Positions 29,665-40,693 are shown, counted from the stretch's first letter. The stretch is DNA of 64,000 nt from Antrihabitans stalactiti (GCF_012932915.1 NZ_VCQU01000001.1:1054001-1118000), one strand, 5' to 3'. Numbers and translations: made by a program. The notes: a model not told the origin generated them from the letters alone.

Positions 29665-30362
29665 CGCGCGGCCCCCGAGAGCAGGTCCGCGGCGATGTAG
29701 CGTCCACTCGGCGGTCGGCGGTCGATCAGCTCCAACAGCGCGGGTACGACGGTCTCCGGCTCGGGACGATCCGAGATATCTTCGCCGGGGAATGCGGCCT
29801 GGTGCATAGCGGTCCGCATGTCGCCAGGATCGAACGAGTAGACAGGCAGGTCCGGGTTCTCCGCGGCCAGGATGGCGGTGAGGTGGTCGAGCGCTGCCTT
29901 CGACGATCCGTAGCCACCCCACCCCTCGTAGGGCGACACCGCTGCGTCGGAGCTGATGTCGATGGCAATGCCGCCGCTTGCGCGTAGCTGCGGCAGGGTC
30001 AGCTGCAGAACGGCAAGAGGGGCAACGACATTCGCTTCGAAGACCTTGGTCAGCTCGTCGAGCGGATACTTCGACAGCCTCGGCATCGGACTGGGTCCGA
30101 GCGCGCTGGCATTGTTGACGACCAGATCGAGGCGGCCGAACTGGCGCACTGGGTCGATGAGCTTGCCGCGGTGCGTCGGGTCCGTGACATCGCCGACGAC
30201 GGGAACGAAGGTCGGTCCGAGTTCGTCGCGCAGCAGGTCGAGCCGCTCGGCGCCGCGCGCCGTTCCAATGATGCGCCAGCCCTTTTCAGCGAGCGAGCGC
30301 GATAGTGCTCGGCCGAGCCCTGCAGAGGCGCCGGTGATCAGGGCAGTGGGGAATTGATTCAT
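29661..30362 (-). CDS. Short-chain dehydrogenase/reductase
   Basis: 233 residues of the classical SDR family. The cofactor motif TGASAGLGRALSRSLAEKGW is near residue 10 and NNASALG near residue 85. The conserved Ser (DISSDAA) and the Tyr-x-x-x-Lys of GYGSSKAALDH near residue 150 form the active site. TARGAERL at the end of beta-2 suggests NADPH use. The substrate is unknown. The stop overlaps the QueA-like start by 4 bases, so the two products are probably made together. Confidence 0.92.
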   Translation of the reverse strand: MNQFPTALITGASAGLGRALSRSLAEKGWRIIGTARGAERLDLLRDELGPTFVPVVGDVTDPTHRGKLIDPVRQFGRLDLVVNNASALGPSPMPRLSKYPLDELTKVFEANVVAPLAVLQLTLPQLRASGGIAIDISSDAAVSPYEGWGGYGSSKAALDHLTAILAAENPDLPVYSFDPGDMRTAMHQAAFPGEDISDRPEPETVVPALLELIDRRPPSGRYIAADLLSGAAR

Positions 30363-30395
30363 GAACCCATCGTGCGACCTAAACCTTAGTTGAGG

Positions 30396-32456
<2,061 letters not shown>

Positions 32457-32482
32457 TTAGTCGAGGCCTCCGACACCCCGAA

Positions 32483-32526
32483 CTGTGCGCGAATTTCACC
32501 CTTGCGGGGGTGATACGCGCGCACGG
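32483..32526. repeat. Family B palindrome, copy B5
   Basis: A 44-base copy with left arm CTGTGCGCGAATTTCACCC, a short centre, and a right part GGGTGATACGCGCGCACGG. It lies between the stop of the MetE-like gene and the start of ligA, two genes in the same direction. Confidence 0.86.
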
Positions 32527-32528
32527 GG

Positions 32529-33533
32529 TCAGGCCTCGGCGAACGACCGCGCGACCTCGGAACACAACTTCAGCGCCTGCCGGGCCCAGGCATTCGATGC
32601 GCCGGCAAGTCCGCAGGTCGGGGTGACGATGACCTGTTCGCGCAGGATCGCGCGGCCGAAGCCGAGGCGGTCCACAAGTTTCAACGCCGGAGCCGCCGCA
32701 TCGTCCCACTTCAGCGGCGTGGTCGGTGCAGTGGTCGGAACGAGACCCAGTGCAACACCCTTGCCGGCTTGGAACAGCTCGCCGATCCCATCGAGGTCGG
32801 CTGGTTTCACCAACGTGAGATCGACGCCGACATAGGTCGCGTTGCTACGTCGGAGCAGCTCCAATGGCGGCGATGCCGAGCAGTTGTGCACCAGCACCGG
32901 CGCACCTGCTGCGTCGATCACCCTGTTGATGTTGTCGAGAGCGTCGGGCCCGGGCATTGCGGCGACGGTGTCCATCCGACTGACCCCGCGCAGCCTGCCG
33001 TCGAGCACGTCCGGCAGCAGCGGCTCATCGATTTGGAGCACAATGTCGCAGTCCAGGCGTCGTCGCATCTCCGCGACGTGCCGCGCGAGACCTTCGGCGA
33101 GCGAGTCGGCGAAGTCGCGCGTCGCGCCCGGATCGGTCAGAACGCGGTGACCGTTCGCAAGCTCGACCTCGGCAGCCAACGTCAGCGGACCGCACGCCTG
33201 CAGCTTGACCGTCTTGCCTGTGCCGCGCAGACCCGCCGTCTCCCACGCTTCTTCGAGAGCGTCGAGGTCCTCACGGAGGTAGTCGTGCGAGCGCTTGGCG
33301 ACCCCGCCACGTCGAGCGGTCAGGCGATAGCCACGAGTCGTCGTGTCGAAAGGCAGGTCCACGAGCAGCGCACCGGTCCGCGCGATCATGTCCGCGCCGA
33401 CACCGCGGACAGGCAGTTCGACGAGATGAGGCAACTCGCCCAGCTCACCGACGACGGTGGCAGCGGCCTCACGTGGGTTGGTGCCGGGCCACGACCCGAT
33501 GCCGGTAGCAATGCCGGCCAGAATTTCGGTCAC
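32529..33533 (-). CDS. MetE C-domain-like protein (cobalamin-independent methionine synthase family)
   Basis: 334 residues, equivalent only to the C-terminal catalytic half of MetE (about 750 residues). The zinc ligands of the family are visible as His and Cys in [10 protein letters not shown] and Cys in [15 protein letters not shown]. The protein starts [16 protein letters not shown], a motif of this short subfamily (Rv3015c). Without the N-terminal folate half it probably does not use methyltetrahydrofolate in the MetE manner; the methyl donor is unknown. The ATG overlaps the mnmA stop (ATGA), placing it in the iscS-mnmA operon. Confidence 0.88.
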   Translation of the reverse strand: MTEILAGIATGIGSWPGTNPREAAATVVGELGELPHLVELPVRGVGADMIARTGALLVDLPFDTTTRGYRLTARRGGVAKRSHDYLREDLDALEEAWETAGLRGTGKTVKLQACGPLTLAAEVELANGHRVLTDPGATRDFADSLAEGLARHVAEMRRRLDCDIVLQIDEPLLPDVLDGRLRGVSRMDTVAAMPGPDALDNINRVIDAAGAPVLVHNCSASPPLELLRRSNATYVGVDLTLVKPADLDGIGELFQAGKGVALGLVPTTAPTTPLKWDDAAAPALKLVDRLGFGRAILREQVIVTPTCGLAGASNAWARQALKLCSEVARSFAEA

Positions 33534-34615
33534 CTAGTGTTGCCGGTCCGCGCGATCGTTCCGCTGCCGAGCACTTCGTCGCCCGATTCGTCCGGTCGGT
33601 AGACGACCAAGGCCTGGCCACGTGCGACACCGGTCAGCGGCTCACGCAGCCGCACGCTGATGCCATCGCCTACCGCTTCGGCAACGGCCTGCGCCAAACC
33701 ACCGTGTGCGCGGACCTGCACGACACATTCGATCGGGCCGTCGGGTGCCGAACCGGAGGTCCAGACCGCACGGTCGGCGTCGATGGTCCACACCTGCAAC
33801 CGCTCGGCCGAACCGACCTTGACCGTTCCCGTCTCGGGTTCGATCTCGGTGACATAGCGCGGCTGACCGTCCGCAGCAGGCCCTGCGACACCGAGCCCCT
33901 TGCGCTGACCGATCGTGAAGCCGTGCACGCCGGCATGTTCGGCAAGCACCTCACCGGTGTCGGCGTCGATTACATTGCCGGTCCGCACCCCGATCCTCGC
34001 ACCGAGGAACGCGCGAGTATCACCGGAGGGAATGAAGCAGATGTCGTGACTGTCCGGCTTGTCGGCGACCGCAAGTCCGCGTGCGGCGGCCTCTGCGCGA
34101 ATATCGGGCTTCGGGGTATCTCCGACGGGGAACATGGCGCGCGAAAGTTGTTGCGCCGTCAGGACTGCGAGCACATAGGACTGGTCCTTGTCCGCATCGA
34201 CCGCGCGGCGAAGCACGCCGTCTTCGAGTCGCGCGTAGTGCCCGGTTGCGACAGCATCGAACCCCAGCGCGTGCGCGCGGTCGGCCAGCGCGGAAAACTT
34301 GATCTTCTCGTTGCAGCGCAAGCACGGGTTCGGGGTTTCGCCCGCCGCATACGACTCGACGAAATCGTCGATCACATCTTCCTTGAAGCGTTCAGCGAAA
34401 TCCCAGACGTAGAAAGGGATTCCGAGGACGTCGGCGGCACGACGAGCGTCGCCCGCGTCCTCCTTGGAGCAGCAGCCTCGCGAGCCGGTCCGGAGCGTGC
34501 CGGGTGCCTCGGACAACGCAAGGTGAACACCGACCACATCGTGCCCAGCATCGACCGCGCGTGCTGCGGCCACGGCGGAATCGACTCCGCCGCTCATTGC
34601 GGCAAGTACTCGCAT
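33530..34615 (-). CDS. mnmA: tRNA-specific 2-thiouridylase
   Basis: Thiolates U34 of tRNA(Lys), tRNA(Glu) and tRNA(Gln), using ATP and sulfur from IscS. 361 residues. The PP-loop [11 protein letters not shown] begins at residue 8. The catalytic Cys lies in [12 protein letters not shown] (about residue 98) and the second Cys in [13 protein letters not shown] (about residue 190). The C-terminal beta barrel ([15 protein letters not shown], then [22 protein letters not shown]) is complete. The ATG at 34615 is the family N-terminus [10 protein letters not shown] and overlaps the iscS stop by one base. Confidence 0.97.
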   Translation of the reverse strand: MRVLAAMSGGVDSAVAAARAVDAGHDVVGVHLALSEAPGTLRTGSRGCCSKEDAGDARRAADVLGIPFYVWDFAERFKEDVIDDFVESYAAGETPNPCLRCNEKIKFSALADRAHALGFDAVATGHYARLEDGVLRRAVDADKDQSYVLAVLTAQQLSRAMFPVGDTPKPDIRAEAAARGLAVADKPDSHDICFIPSGDTRAFLGARIGVRTGNVIDADTGEVLAEHAGVHGFTIGQRKGLGVAGPAADGQPRYVTEIEPETGTVKVGSAERLQVWTIDADRAVWTSGSAPDGPIECVVQVRAHGGLAQAVAEAVGDGISVRLREPLTGVARGQALVVYRPDESGDEVLGSGTIARTGNTR

Positions 34616-35829
34616 CAGCGGATTCCTCCCCGAGATCCCGCTCCGGCAAGTCCGGCGGCTTTTGCGCGCTCGAGAACCTGCGGCAACACGGCGAGCAGCG
34701 CATCGATGTCTGCCCGAGTAGACGTATGTCCCAACGAAAAACGCAGCGAGCCACGCGCATCGGCGGGGTTCACACCCATCGCGATCAGCACATGGCTCGG
34801 CAGCGCGACCCCGGCCGTACAAGCCGAGCCGGTGGAGCATTCGATCGCGGCCGCGTCGAGCAGCATCAGCAGTGAATCGCCTTCGCAACCCGGAAAGGTG
34901 AAGTGCGCGTTACCCGGAAGTCGCCGCACTCCGACCGGACCGTTCAGCACCGCATCGGGCGCAACGTTGTACACACCGGCAATCAGCAGGTCACGCAACG
35001 TGGTCAGTTGGGTCCGTCGCTCGTCGAGTTCGGCGACGGTCGCCCGAAGCGCTGCCGCCATCCCGACGATCGACGCAGTATCGGGGGTGCCTGCGCGCAG
35101 GTCGCGCTCGTGGCCGCCGCCGTGCAGCAACGGAACGCACGGGACCTGACGGCCGAGCAACAGCAGGCCCACACCCTGCGGTCCGCCGAACTTGTGCGCC
35201 GCGACGCTAGCCGCGGACAGCCCGCTGGCAGCGAAATCGATGGGCAATTGCGCCGCAGCCTGGACCGCGTCGCTATGCATCGGGATGTCGAACTCGCGGG
35301 CGATCTGCGCAAGCTCGCCGATCGGCATGATCGTGCCGACCTCGTTGTTCGCCCACATGACGGTGACAAGCGCGGTGTCGTTCGCGTGCAACGCCAACGC
35401 AGCGCGCAGATCGTCGGGTGCGACCGAGCCTTCGCTGTCGACCGGCAGCCACGTGACCGCAGCGCCTTCGGACTTCACCAACGCTTCGACAGCATCCATG
35501 ACCGCGTGGTGCTCGACCGCGCTCGCGATGATCCGAGTGCGCGATGGATCGGCGTCCCGGCGTGCCCGGTAGATGCCCTTGACGGCGAGGTTGTCGCTCT
35601 CGGTGCCACCCGAGGTGAAGATGACCTCCGAGGGGCGAGCACCGAGGCACGCCGCGATCGATTCGCGCGCCTCTTCGATACGACGACGCGCTGCACGGCC
35701 TGAGCCGTGCAGCGACGAGGCGTTACCGACAGTGCCGAAGACAGCGGTCATCGCCTCGATCGCCGCCGGCAGCATCGGCGTTGTAGCTGCGTGATCGAGG
35801 TAGACCGGAGCCTGGGTATCCGAAATCAT
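34615..35829 (-). CDS. iscS: Cysteine desulfurase (IscS/NifS)
   Basis: PLP enzyme that strips sulfur from cysteine for tRNA thiolation and Fe-S assembly. 404 residues. [10 protein letters not shown] is the N-terminal signature. The PLP-binding Lys lies in [17 protein letters not shown] (about residue 210) and the sulfur-carrying Cys in [12 protein letters not shown] (about residue 340). The ATG at 35829 was chosen over one 42 bases upstream by family length. It is directly upstream of mnmA, which needs its persulfide; the two overlap by one base. Confidence 0.95.
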   Translation of the reverse strand: MISDTQAPVYLDHAATTPMLPAAIEAMTAVFGTVGNASSLHGSGRAARRRIEEARESIAACLGARPSEVIFTSGGTESDNLAVKGIYRARRDADPSRTRIIASAVEHHAVMDAVEALVKSEGAAVTWLPVDSEGSVAPDDLRAALALHANDTALVTVMWANNEVGTIMPIGELAQIAREFDIPMHSDAVQAAAQLPIDFAASGLSAASVAAHKFGGPQGVGLLLLGRQVPCVPLLHGGGHERDLRAGTPDTASIVGMAAALRATVAELDERRTQLTTLRDLLIAGVYNVAPDAVLNGPVGVRRLPGNAHFTFPGCEGDSLLMLLDAAAIECSTGSACTAGVALPSHVLIAMGVNPADARGSLRFSLGHTSTRADIDALLAVLPQVLERAKAAGLAGAGSRGGIR

Positions 35830-35867
35830 GACCCAGCAAGGATACCCGGCGAGCGGGTGGTCCAAAA

Positions 35868-36812
35868 TCACGCGATTCGGGCGACCAACTCGTCGGGTTG
35901 CTTCGGAGTGTTGCGAGCCTCGGCCGAGTCGAGAACGCCGTGGTCAGCGAAGTCGAGCTCCATTTCGCCTCGCACCGCGCGCTCGCAGCGGGCAGCGAGG
36001 TCACGACGGTCCGTACCGGGCTGTTCGATGGGCTGCAATACGATCTCGGCGACGATGCCGTCGGACCGCAGGATCCGCAGCAGCGAATCGACCATCGAGT
36101 CGTCGCCGACGAAACTGGACAGCGTGGTCAGCGTCCCGTTCGCCCGGCGATAGGTCAGCGCAATCGGCTGGACCGGTGTTGCAGTGTCAATGGCAGCCTG
36201 GAACAGCGCTGGTCGCAGGCTGCCGTATGCCCGTCCGCACCAGGTGGTGCCTTCGGGGAATGCGACGATTCGTTCGCCTGCCGAGATGCGGTCCGCGATC
36301 TGGCGGACGACGCCTGGCAGGGCTTTGAGCTTGGCTCGATCGATCGGAATGACGCGCATCCGCTTGGCGAGCTGGCCAAGCAGCGGCCACTCGGTCATGT
36401 CTGCGCGTGCGACGAAACTCACCGGTTGAACAGCGGCAATCGCGAGGATGTCGGTCCAGCCGACGTGGCCGCTGACGATGAACGCACCGTCACCCGGCGA
36501 GGCATAACGCAGTCCGGGCCACGTGTCGCCGCGATTGTCGATGACCTTCACGTCGATGCCGCAGCAACGTAGCAGCGCTCGTGCGTATCGCTGCTGGACC
36601 TCGTCTTTCCACACACGAGGCACTGCCGCGTTCGCGATAGGGAAAGTCAGGAACAGTCCGGCGATACCGACAACTCGGGTCGCCATTGCGACATTGCCGA
36701 CGGTCATGTTGTCGCGGTCGACGCATTTTGTGCCGCACGGACTCGACGGCATCCATGCGTGCGTGCTGTCGCCAGCCGCGTCCTGCCAGGTCATTTCCTC
36801 GATGGCGGTCAT
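35868..36812 (-). CDS. PlsC-family lysophospholipid O-acyltransferase (OlsA-like)
   Basis: 314 residues. After a polar lead of about 40 residues comes a hydrophobic segment ([18 protein letters not shown]), then the acyltransferase motifs: His-x4-Asp in SGHVGWTDI (about residue 115) and [13 protein letters not shown] (about residue 185). These are the catalytic and glycerol-binding motifs of the 1-acylglycerol-3-phosphate acyltransferase superfamily. The start codon directly follows the stop of the N-acyltransferase gene, and the pairing recalls OlsA-OlsB of ornithine lipid synthesis. Equivalent position in M. tuberculosis: Rv3026c. Confidence 0.85.
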   Translation of the reverse strand: MTAIEEMTWQDAAGDSTHAWMPSSPCGTKCVDRDNMTVGNVAMATRVVGIAGLFLTFPIANAAVPRVWKDEVQQRYARALLRCCGIDVKVIDNRGDTWPGLRYASPGDGAFIVSGHVGWTDILAIAAVQPVSFVARADMTEWPLLGQLAKRMRVIPIDRAKLKALPGVVRQIADRISAGERIVAFPEGTTWCGRAYGSLRPALFQAAIDTATPVQPIALTYRRANGTLTTLSSFVGDDSMVDSLLRILRSDGIVAEIVLQPIEQPGTDRRDLAARCERAVRGEMELDFADHGVLDSAEARNTPKQPDELVARIA

Positions 36813-37637
36813 CTAGAGGCCGCCTTCGAGAGCGGATGCTGCCGCCTGCAGCCGGTCCAGGTAGCGGCGGTTCACCTCGTGCAGTCCGAGCAGTGCGACG
36901 AAGTCCGCGACCGCGAAGTCCGGGTCGTGTGCCGGCTCGCCCAGGATCGACGCACCGAGGCGGAGGTAGCCGGTCACGAGCGGCGGCACCTTCGGCCGAC
37001 CCGCCGGGGGTGCGATGTCGTCGAGCGTGCGTCCGTCGAGGACGACCGGGTTGTACGGGCGGACCTTGTAGGGCGACGCGTGCTTGTTGAGCAGGAAGTC
37101 GCGGACGCCGCGGACGTTGGAGCCTTCGGGATCACCCGCCGTCTCCTGCATCGGCACCGAGACGCAGCCCATCACGTACTCGTACCCGGTCAACTGGATG
37201 TAGTGCAGGATGCCCGCCCACATGAGGCTGAGGACCGAGCCGTTGCGGTGGTCTTCGCGGACACACGCGCGACCCATCTCGACGATCTGCGACCGCAGCG
37301 GCGCGAGCGCCGACAGGTCGAACTCGGTCGCCGTGTAGTACCCGCCGGCCGCCTTCGCCGCGTCGGGCGGAAGCATCCGGTAGCAACCCACGAAGTCACC
37401 CGAACGGTCGTCGCGGACGAGGAGGTGGTCGCAGTGATCGTCGAAGCGGTCCGCGTCGACTCCTGCTTCGCTGAAGGGAATATCGAAACCAGGTTCGCTG
37501 GTGAATACCTCGTAGCGCAGCTTTTGCGCCGCTACGCGGTGCTCCCGATCAGACGTCACGACCAGGGAGTACCTGGGCCGCGCTTCGACGTCGTCGATGA
37601 TCCGGCTGGGTGGAGTCAGAACCGACAAAGTTGTCAT
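36813..37637 (-). CDS. GNAT-fold N-acyltransferase (OlsB-like)
   Basis: 274 residues of the acetyltransferase subfamily that includes OlsB and N-acyl amino acid synthases. YSLVVTSDREHRVAAQKLRYEVFTSEPGF opens the domain. VGCYRMLPPD and EMGRACVREDHRNGSVLSLMWAGI are the family motifs, and the Arg/His-rich turn binds the acyl carrier. OlsB joins a 3-hydroxyacyl chain from ACP to ornithine. Whether this protein uses ornithine is not shown. It is the first gene of the operon running into the PlsC-like gene with no intergenic bases. Confidence 0.85.
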   Translation of the reverse strand: MTTLSVLTPPSRIIDDVEARPRYSLVVTSDREHRVAAQKLRYEVFTSEPGFDIPFSEAGVDADRFDDHCDHLLVRDDRSGDFVGCYRMLPPDAAKAAGGYYTATEFDLSALAPLRSQIVEMGRACVREDHRNGSVLSLMWAGILHYIQLTGYEYVMGCVSVPMQETAGDPEGSNVRGVRDFLLNKHASPYKVRPYNPVVLDGRTLDDIAPPAGRPKVPPLVTGYLRLGASILGEPAHDPDFAVADFVALLGLHEVNRRYLDRLQAAASALEGGL

Positions 37638-37781
37638 AACCCGTTGTCTACGGAGCCTGAAATGCTAAACAGCATCGCTTGAGCGTCGTGTCGATTTAGC
37701 TTGGGTTAACGCAGGTCGCAGGGCATACCTGCGTTCATTTGCGGTTTAGGTGGGTGGCCTTTTGGGGTGTTTTGGGTAGTG

Positions 37782-37843
37782 CCGCAGGGCTATTTGTTCG
37801 ACGCAAGGGCAATTGCGTCTGCGGGTAACAAAACGCCCTGCGG
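37782..37843. repeat. Family C palindrome, copy C2 (in a divergent region)
   Basis: A 62-base copy with outer arms CCGCAGGGC and GCCCTGCGG (perfect), middle arms TTTGTTC and AACAAA, and inner arms GACGCAA and TTGCGTC around GGGCAA. It lies in the 287-base region between the divergent N-acyltransferase and endonuclease-like genes, close to C3 on the other side of the latter. The rest of this region shows two DnaA-box-like sites and no gene. Confidence 0.88.
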
Positions 37844-37849
37844 GGCGAG

Positions 37850-37876
37850 TTATCCACAAGGCCCGATCTATCCACA
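37850..37876 (+). promoter_or_regulatory. Two DnaA-box-like sites
   Basis: TTATCCACA at 37850-37858 is a perfect match to the DnaA box consensus. CTATCCACA at 37868-37876 differs at the first base. Both are in the same orientation, 18 bases apart, and lie 49-75 bases before the endonuclease-like gene. They could regulate that gene or titrate DnaA. There is no AT-rich unwinding region or dnaA/dnaN neighbourhood, so this is not an origin. Confidence 0.5.
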
Positions 37877-37924
37877 GATTCCATTGCCGGCTTGGGGGTC
37901 TTCTGGTGCGCCATCGTATTTCCT

Positions 37925-38881
37925 ATGACCGCCGAGCCAACACCCGTCCGCCGACCTGACGCGCTGTCGCGCGGACACACGGACGGCGAGTTGCGTGTCC
38001 TCTATACGCGCCAAGGATGGACTCAGCTGCGTCCCGGTTTCTACCTGCCGCCTGGATACGACGACGGACGCGAGTCAGCCGACGTCCATCGCGAATTGAT
38101 TCGTGCGACGGTTCCCGCGTTGTCACCCGACGCGGTCGTGAGCCATCAGTCCGCGACTGTCATGCATCCGGTGCCCGTGTGGGACGTACCGCTCGATCGC
38201 GTTCATGTGACTCGCAATCGCGCGAATGGCGGCAGACGATCCAGGCAGCTTCATGTTCACAGCGCGCCGTTCGACGAAGCCGACGTGGTCGAGGTAAGCG
38301 GAGTTCGTGTGTTCACGCTCGAGCGCGCGTTTGCCGACCTCGCGCGGACAGTGCCGCTCGAGCAGGCGGTCGTGATCGGCGACGCCGCACTGCGCAAGGG
38401 ATCGACCAAGGACGATTTGCTCGCTGCGCTTTCGTATGCCGAAAAGCGGCCCGGCCATCGACGCGCTGTCCATGCGATCGAGATGCTCGACGGGAAAAGC
38501 GGAAGCGTCGGTGAATCGCGAAGCCGCGTTGTGCTCGCCGGATTGGCTGGTCCGAAGCCCGAGCTGCAGACGTCGTTTCTCGATCATGACGGCCACTCGA
38601 TCGGTCGTGGTGATTTCTTCTTCGAGGAATTCGGCGTCATCGGCGAATTCGACGGCAAGGTGAAGTACGGCAAATACTTACGGCCAGGCGAAGACGCTGG
38701 CGAAGCGGTCTACCGGGAGAAGCTGCGCGAGGATCGGTTGCGCGATATGGGCTGGATCGTCGTCCGCTGGACGTGGGCGGAACTGCAACGCCCGCACCTC
38801 ATCCTGGCGAAGTTGCGGCGAGCCTTCGAACGTCGCGCGATTATCGGAGCGCCCGTCGGAGTGTTCATCCTCGCCGCCTAA
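37925..38881 (+). CDS. AbiEi-antitoxin-like / DUF559 endonuclease-fold protein
   Basis: 318 residues. The N-terminal part (SRGHTDGELRVLYTRQGWTQLRPGFYLPPG, then VSHQSATVMHPVPVW) resembles the winged-helix start of AbiEi-type antitoxin proteins. The C-terminal part (GRGDFFFEEFGVIGEFDGKVKYG, then EKLREDRLRDMGWIVVRWTW) resembles the restriction-endonuclease-like fold of DUF559/Vsr proteins, with Asp and Glu residues in plausible catalytic positions. No toxin gene is adjacent. Such proteins are multicopy in actinobacteria and their function is unknown. It is framed by two copies of palindrome C, suggesting it could have been acquired as a unit. Confidence 0.7.
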   Translation: MTAEPTPVRRPDALSRGHTDGELRVLYTRQGWTQLRPGFYLPPGYDDGRESADVHRELIRATVPALSPDAVVSHQSATVMHPVPVWDVPLDRVHVTRNRANGGRRSRQLHVHSAPFDEADVVEVSGVRVFTLERAFADLARTVPLEQAVVIGDAALRKGSTKDDLLAALSYAEKRPGHRRAVHAIEMLDGKSGSVGESRSRVVLAGLAGPKPELQTSFLDHDGHSIGRGDFFFEEFGVIGEFDGKVKYGKYLRPGEDAGEAVYREKLREDRLRDMGWIVVRWTWAELQRPHLILAKLRRAFERRAIIGAPVGVFILAA

Positions 38882-38887
38882 TCCCCG

Positions 38888-38949
38888 CCGCAGGGCCTTT
38901 TGTTCGACGCAAGGGCAATTGCGTCTGTGGGGAACAAAAGGCCGTGCGG
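38888..38949. repeat. Family C palindrome, copy C3
   Basis: A 62-base copy with outer arms CCGCAGGGC and GCCGTGCGG, perfect middle arms CTTTTGTTC and GAACAAAAG, and inner arms GACGCAA and TTGCGTC. It is located at the convergent junction of the endonuclease-like and RibD_C genes, 6 bases after the former's TAA. Confidence 0.9.
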
Positions 38950-38961
38950 CGGCGAGGCAGA

Positions 38962-39558
38962 TCAGTACTCGACCTCATAGCTGAGGTGGGTGGCGCGATT
39001 TCCCCGGCGAATGGTGGGGTTGGATAGCCGGACCGGCTTGTTGGCGAGGTTGGTGAAGTACGGCTTTCCAGCGCCGAGGAGGTAGGGCACCAGGTCGACG
39101 GTGATCACGTCGAGCAGACCGGCGTCGAGTGCTTGCTGGGCGATGGTGGTGCTAGCGATGACGACGTCCTTGTCGCCCGCAATTTCCTTGGCCTGCTTGA
39201 TCGCGGCCTCGATGCCATCGGTGACGAAGGTGAAGGGCGCGTCCTGGTGCGGCCACTCCTCGGCGGTCGGGGCGTTATGGGTGACAACGACGACCGGAGC
39301 GCCGACGGGATGGGACCCTCCCCAGCCGTTCGTCAGGTCGAACAGTGCGCGCCCTGTGATCAGCGCACCGATCTTCGGTACGACGCTCTGCATGTGCTCG
39401 GCGTCTTCCTCGGATTGACGGTATTCGAGGTCGGAGTTGGCGGTCTCCGTCACGACCGGACCTGCCGTGTACCACTCGAACAGCTCGGCGACGCTGCCGT
39501 TCGCGTCCTCGATGAAGCCGTCCAACGACATCGACATGTTGGAAAATACGCGTCCCAT
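38962..39558 (-). CDS. Dihydrofolate reductase-like RibD_C-family protein (1)
   Basis: 198 residues of the RibD C-terminal/dihydrofolate reductase fold. MGRVFSNMSMSLDGFIEDANG is the N-terminal signature; GALITGRALFDLTNGWGG and DVVIASTTIAQQALDAGLLDVITVDLVPYLLGAGKPYF match the NADPH site and the C-terminal strand. These small homologues are not true DHFRs and their substrates are unknown. The ATG at 39558 has GAGAGG upstream. It is the third gene of a run with a paralogue (40025-40618) and a PPOX protein. Confidence 0.88.
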   Translation of the reverse strand: MGRVFSNMSMSLDGFIEDANGSVAELFEWYTAGPVVTETANSDLEYRQSEEDAEHMQSVVPKIGALITGRALFDLTNGWGGSHPVGAPVVVVTHNAPTAEEWPHQDAPFTFVTDGIEAAIKQAKEIAGDKDVVIASTTIAQQALDAGLLDVITVDLVPYLLGAGKPYFTNLANKPVRLSNPTIRRGNRATHLSYEVEY

Positions 39559-39647
39559 GATCTCTACCTCTCGTCGGTGACCGCTCCTTGCGATCCTCGC
39601 CAATGGGTCGGGGACGGCGTCATGACTTCGACATCCGGCGCCAGAAT

Positions 39648-40028
39648 TTATCCGACGCTCTGCTGATCTGGCTCGATGAGAGCGACAACCCGCAGGTCGG
39701 TCCGCGAATACGGACCGCCGATATATTTTGTCGCGATGCGGTCGACGATCGCCCACCCCGCGTCGCCGTCGACCCACTCGACAACTGTGCCGCGAATGAT
39801 CACCGGCATGAACGGGTTGTCGGGCGGGGTCAGCGAAATTGCCACTCGCGGATCGCGCCGAATGTTGCGAGCCTTCTGCGAGCCCGGACCGGTGAGGATG
39901 ACGACGTGCTCGCCCTCGGTGCCGATCCACACCGGGACCGAATGCGGCGCTCCGTCGGAAAGCACGGTGGCAAGGTGGGCGATCGGGGTGCCGTCGAGGA
40001 TGCGGCGGAGGTCGGCGTCGAGGTTCAT
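39648..40028 (-). CDS. PPOX-class F420/FMN-dependent oxidoreductase-like protein
   Basis: 126 residues with the split beta-barrel of the pyridoxamine-phosphate-oxidase superfamily: IAHLATVLSDGAPHSVPVWIGTEGEHVVILTGPGSQKARNIRRDPRVAISLT. The pattern of R-N-I-R-R-D-P-R is typical of the TIGR03618-type F420-binding subgroup in actinobacteria. The ATG overlaps the end of the preceding RibD_C gene (ATGA), so it is translated with it. An F420-linked reductase is likely; the substrate is unknown. Confidence 0.85.
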   Translation of the reverse strand: MNLDADLRRILDGTPIAHLATVLSDGAPHSVPVWIGTEGEHVVILTGPGSQKARNIRRDPRVAISLTPPDNPFMPVIIRGTVVEWVDGDAGWAIVDRIATKYIGGPYSRTDLRVVALIEPDQQSVG

Positions 40029-40618
40029 CGCTGCACCGCGTAGTGGAGGTGGGTGACGCCCGGTGCGGGAACGGCTTCGATCAGACGTAGCTGGACGTGG
40101 TCGGGCAGTGCTTGGAAGAACGGTCGGCCGCCACCGAGTACAACCGGCACCTGATGCAGGATCACCTCGTCGACGAGCCCCGCTTCCAATGCCGCAGTGA
40201 GTACTCCCCCGCCCATCAGACCGATATCCTTACCGCCTGCTGCCTCGCGAGCCGCGGCGATCGCGTCCTCGATGCCGGTGGTGACGAGGGTCTGCCGCTC
40301 GCTGATCTCCGGTGCGGGTCGATTGGTGAGGACCACCAAGTGGGCCCTCGGGTGCGGACTGCCGCCCCCGAAGTGGTCGGAGTCCTCATAGGTGTTGCGG
40401 CCGGCAACGATCGCACCGGAACGTGCTGCCGCGACGTCGAAGACCCGGGCACTCTCCGCACTCAGTTTGAAGCCGTCGAACACTTGACTCGGAGTGTCGC
40501 CGTCGAAGTACCAGTCGAACAGCATTCCCCCGTCCCCAAGTCCGTGACCTGGTCTCGGATCACGGCCGGTGATGTAGCCGTCGACCGACACCGAGTGTGC
40601 GCTGAAGACTTTGCTCAT
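40025..40618 (-). CDS. Dihydrofolate reductase-like RibD_C-family protein (2)
   Basis: 197 residues, a paralogue of the 38962-39558 protein: MSKVFSAHSVSVDGYITGRDP at the start, SGAIVAGRNTYEDSDHFGGGSPHP, and KDIGLMGGGVLTAALEAGLVDEVILHQVPVVLGGGRPFF near the end. The GGG-x-L and LGGG-x-P-F-F segments form the nucleotide site of the fold. It is the first gene of the three-gene run and diverges from an HxlR regulator. The palindrome between them makes repression by that protein likely. Confidence 0.9.
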   Translation of the reverse strand: MSKVFSAHSVSVDGYITGRDPRPGHGLGDGGMLFDWYFDGDTPSQVFDGFKLSAESARVFDVAAARSGAIVAGRNTYEDSDHFGGGSPHPRAHLVVLTNRPAPEISERQTLVTTGIEDAIAAAREAAGGKDIGLMGGGVLTAALEAGLVDEVILHQVPVVLGGGRPFFQALPDHVQLRLIEAVPAPGVTHLHYAVQR

Positions 40619-40669
40619 TGCAATCCTTTCGGGGTTCCTTGAGGAGACTCCAAAACCGTAGCAGCTTGA

Positions 40670-40684
40670 GTTCCCTTAGGGAAC
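40670..40684. promoter_or_regulatory. Candidate HxlR operator
   Basis: GTTCCCTTAGGGAAC is a perfect 15-base palindrome. It covers the expected -35 position of the hxlR promoter (the spacer from TTCCCT to the -10 at 40694-40699 is 17 bases). A related half-site, GGGGTTCC, lies at 40631-40638, nearer the RibD_C gene. Binding here would repress the regulator and could block the divergent operon. Confidence 0.6.
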
Positions 40685-40693
40685 CCCAGTTGT

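Noticed and set aside
37850-37876. Replication origin
   Set aside because: Only two DnaA-like boxes, no AT-rich region, and none of the usual dnaA/dnaN/gyr neighbours.
37735-37980. Small minus-strand open frame between the N-acyltransferase and endonuclease-like genes
   Set aside because: It runs through palindrome C2 and the DnaA-like boxes, overlaps the next gene's start and shows no domain.
38962-40618. RibD_C proteins as true dihydrofolate reductase or riboflavin RibD
   Set aside because: Both lack a deaminase domain, no folate or riboflavin genes are adjacent, and the active-site pattern is that of the small uncharacterised homologues.
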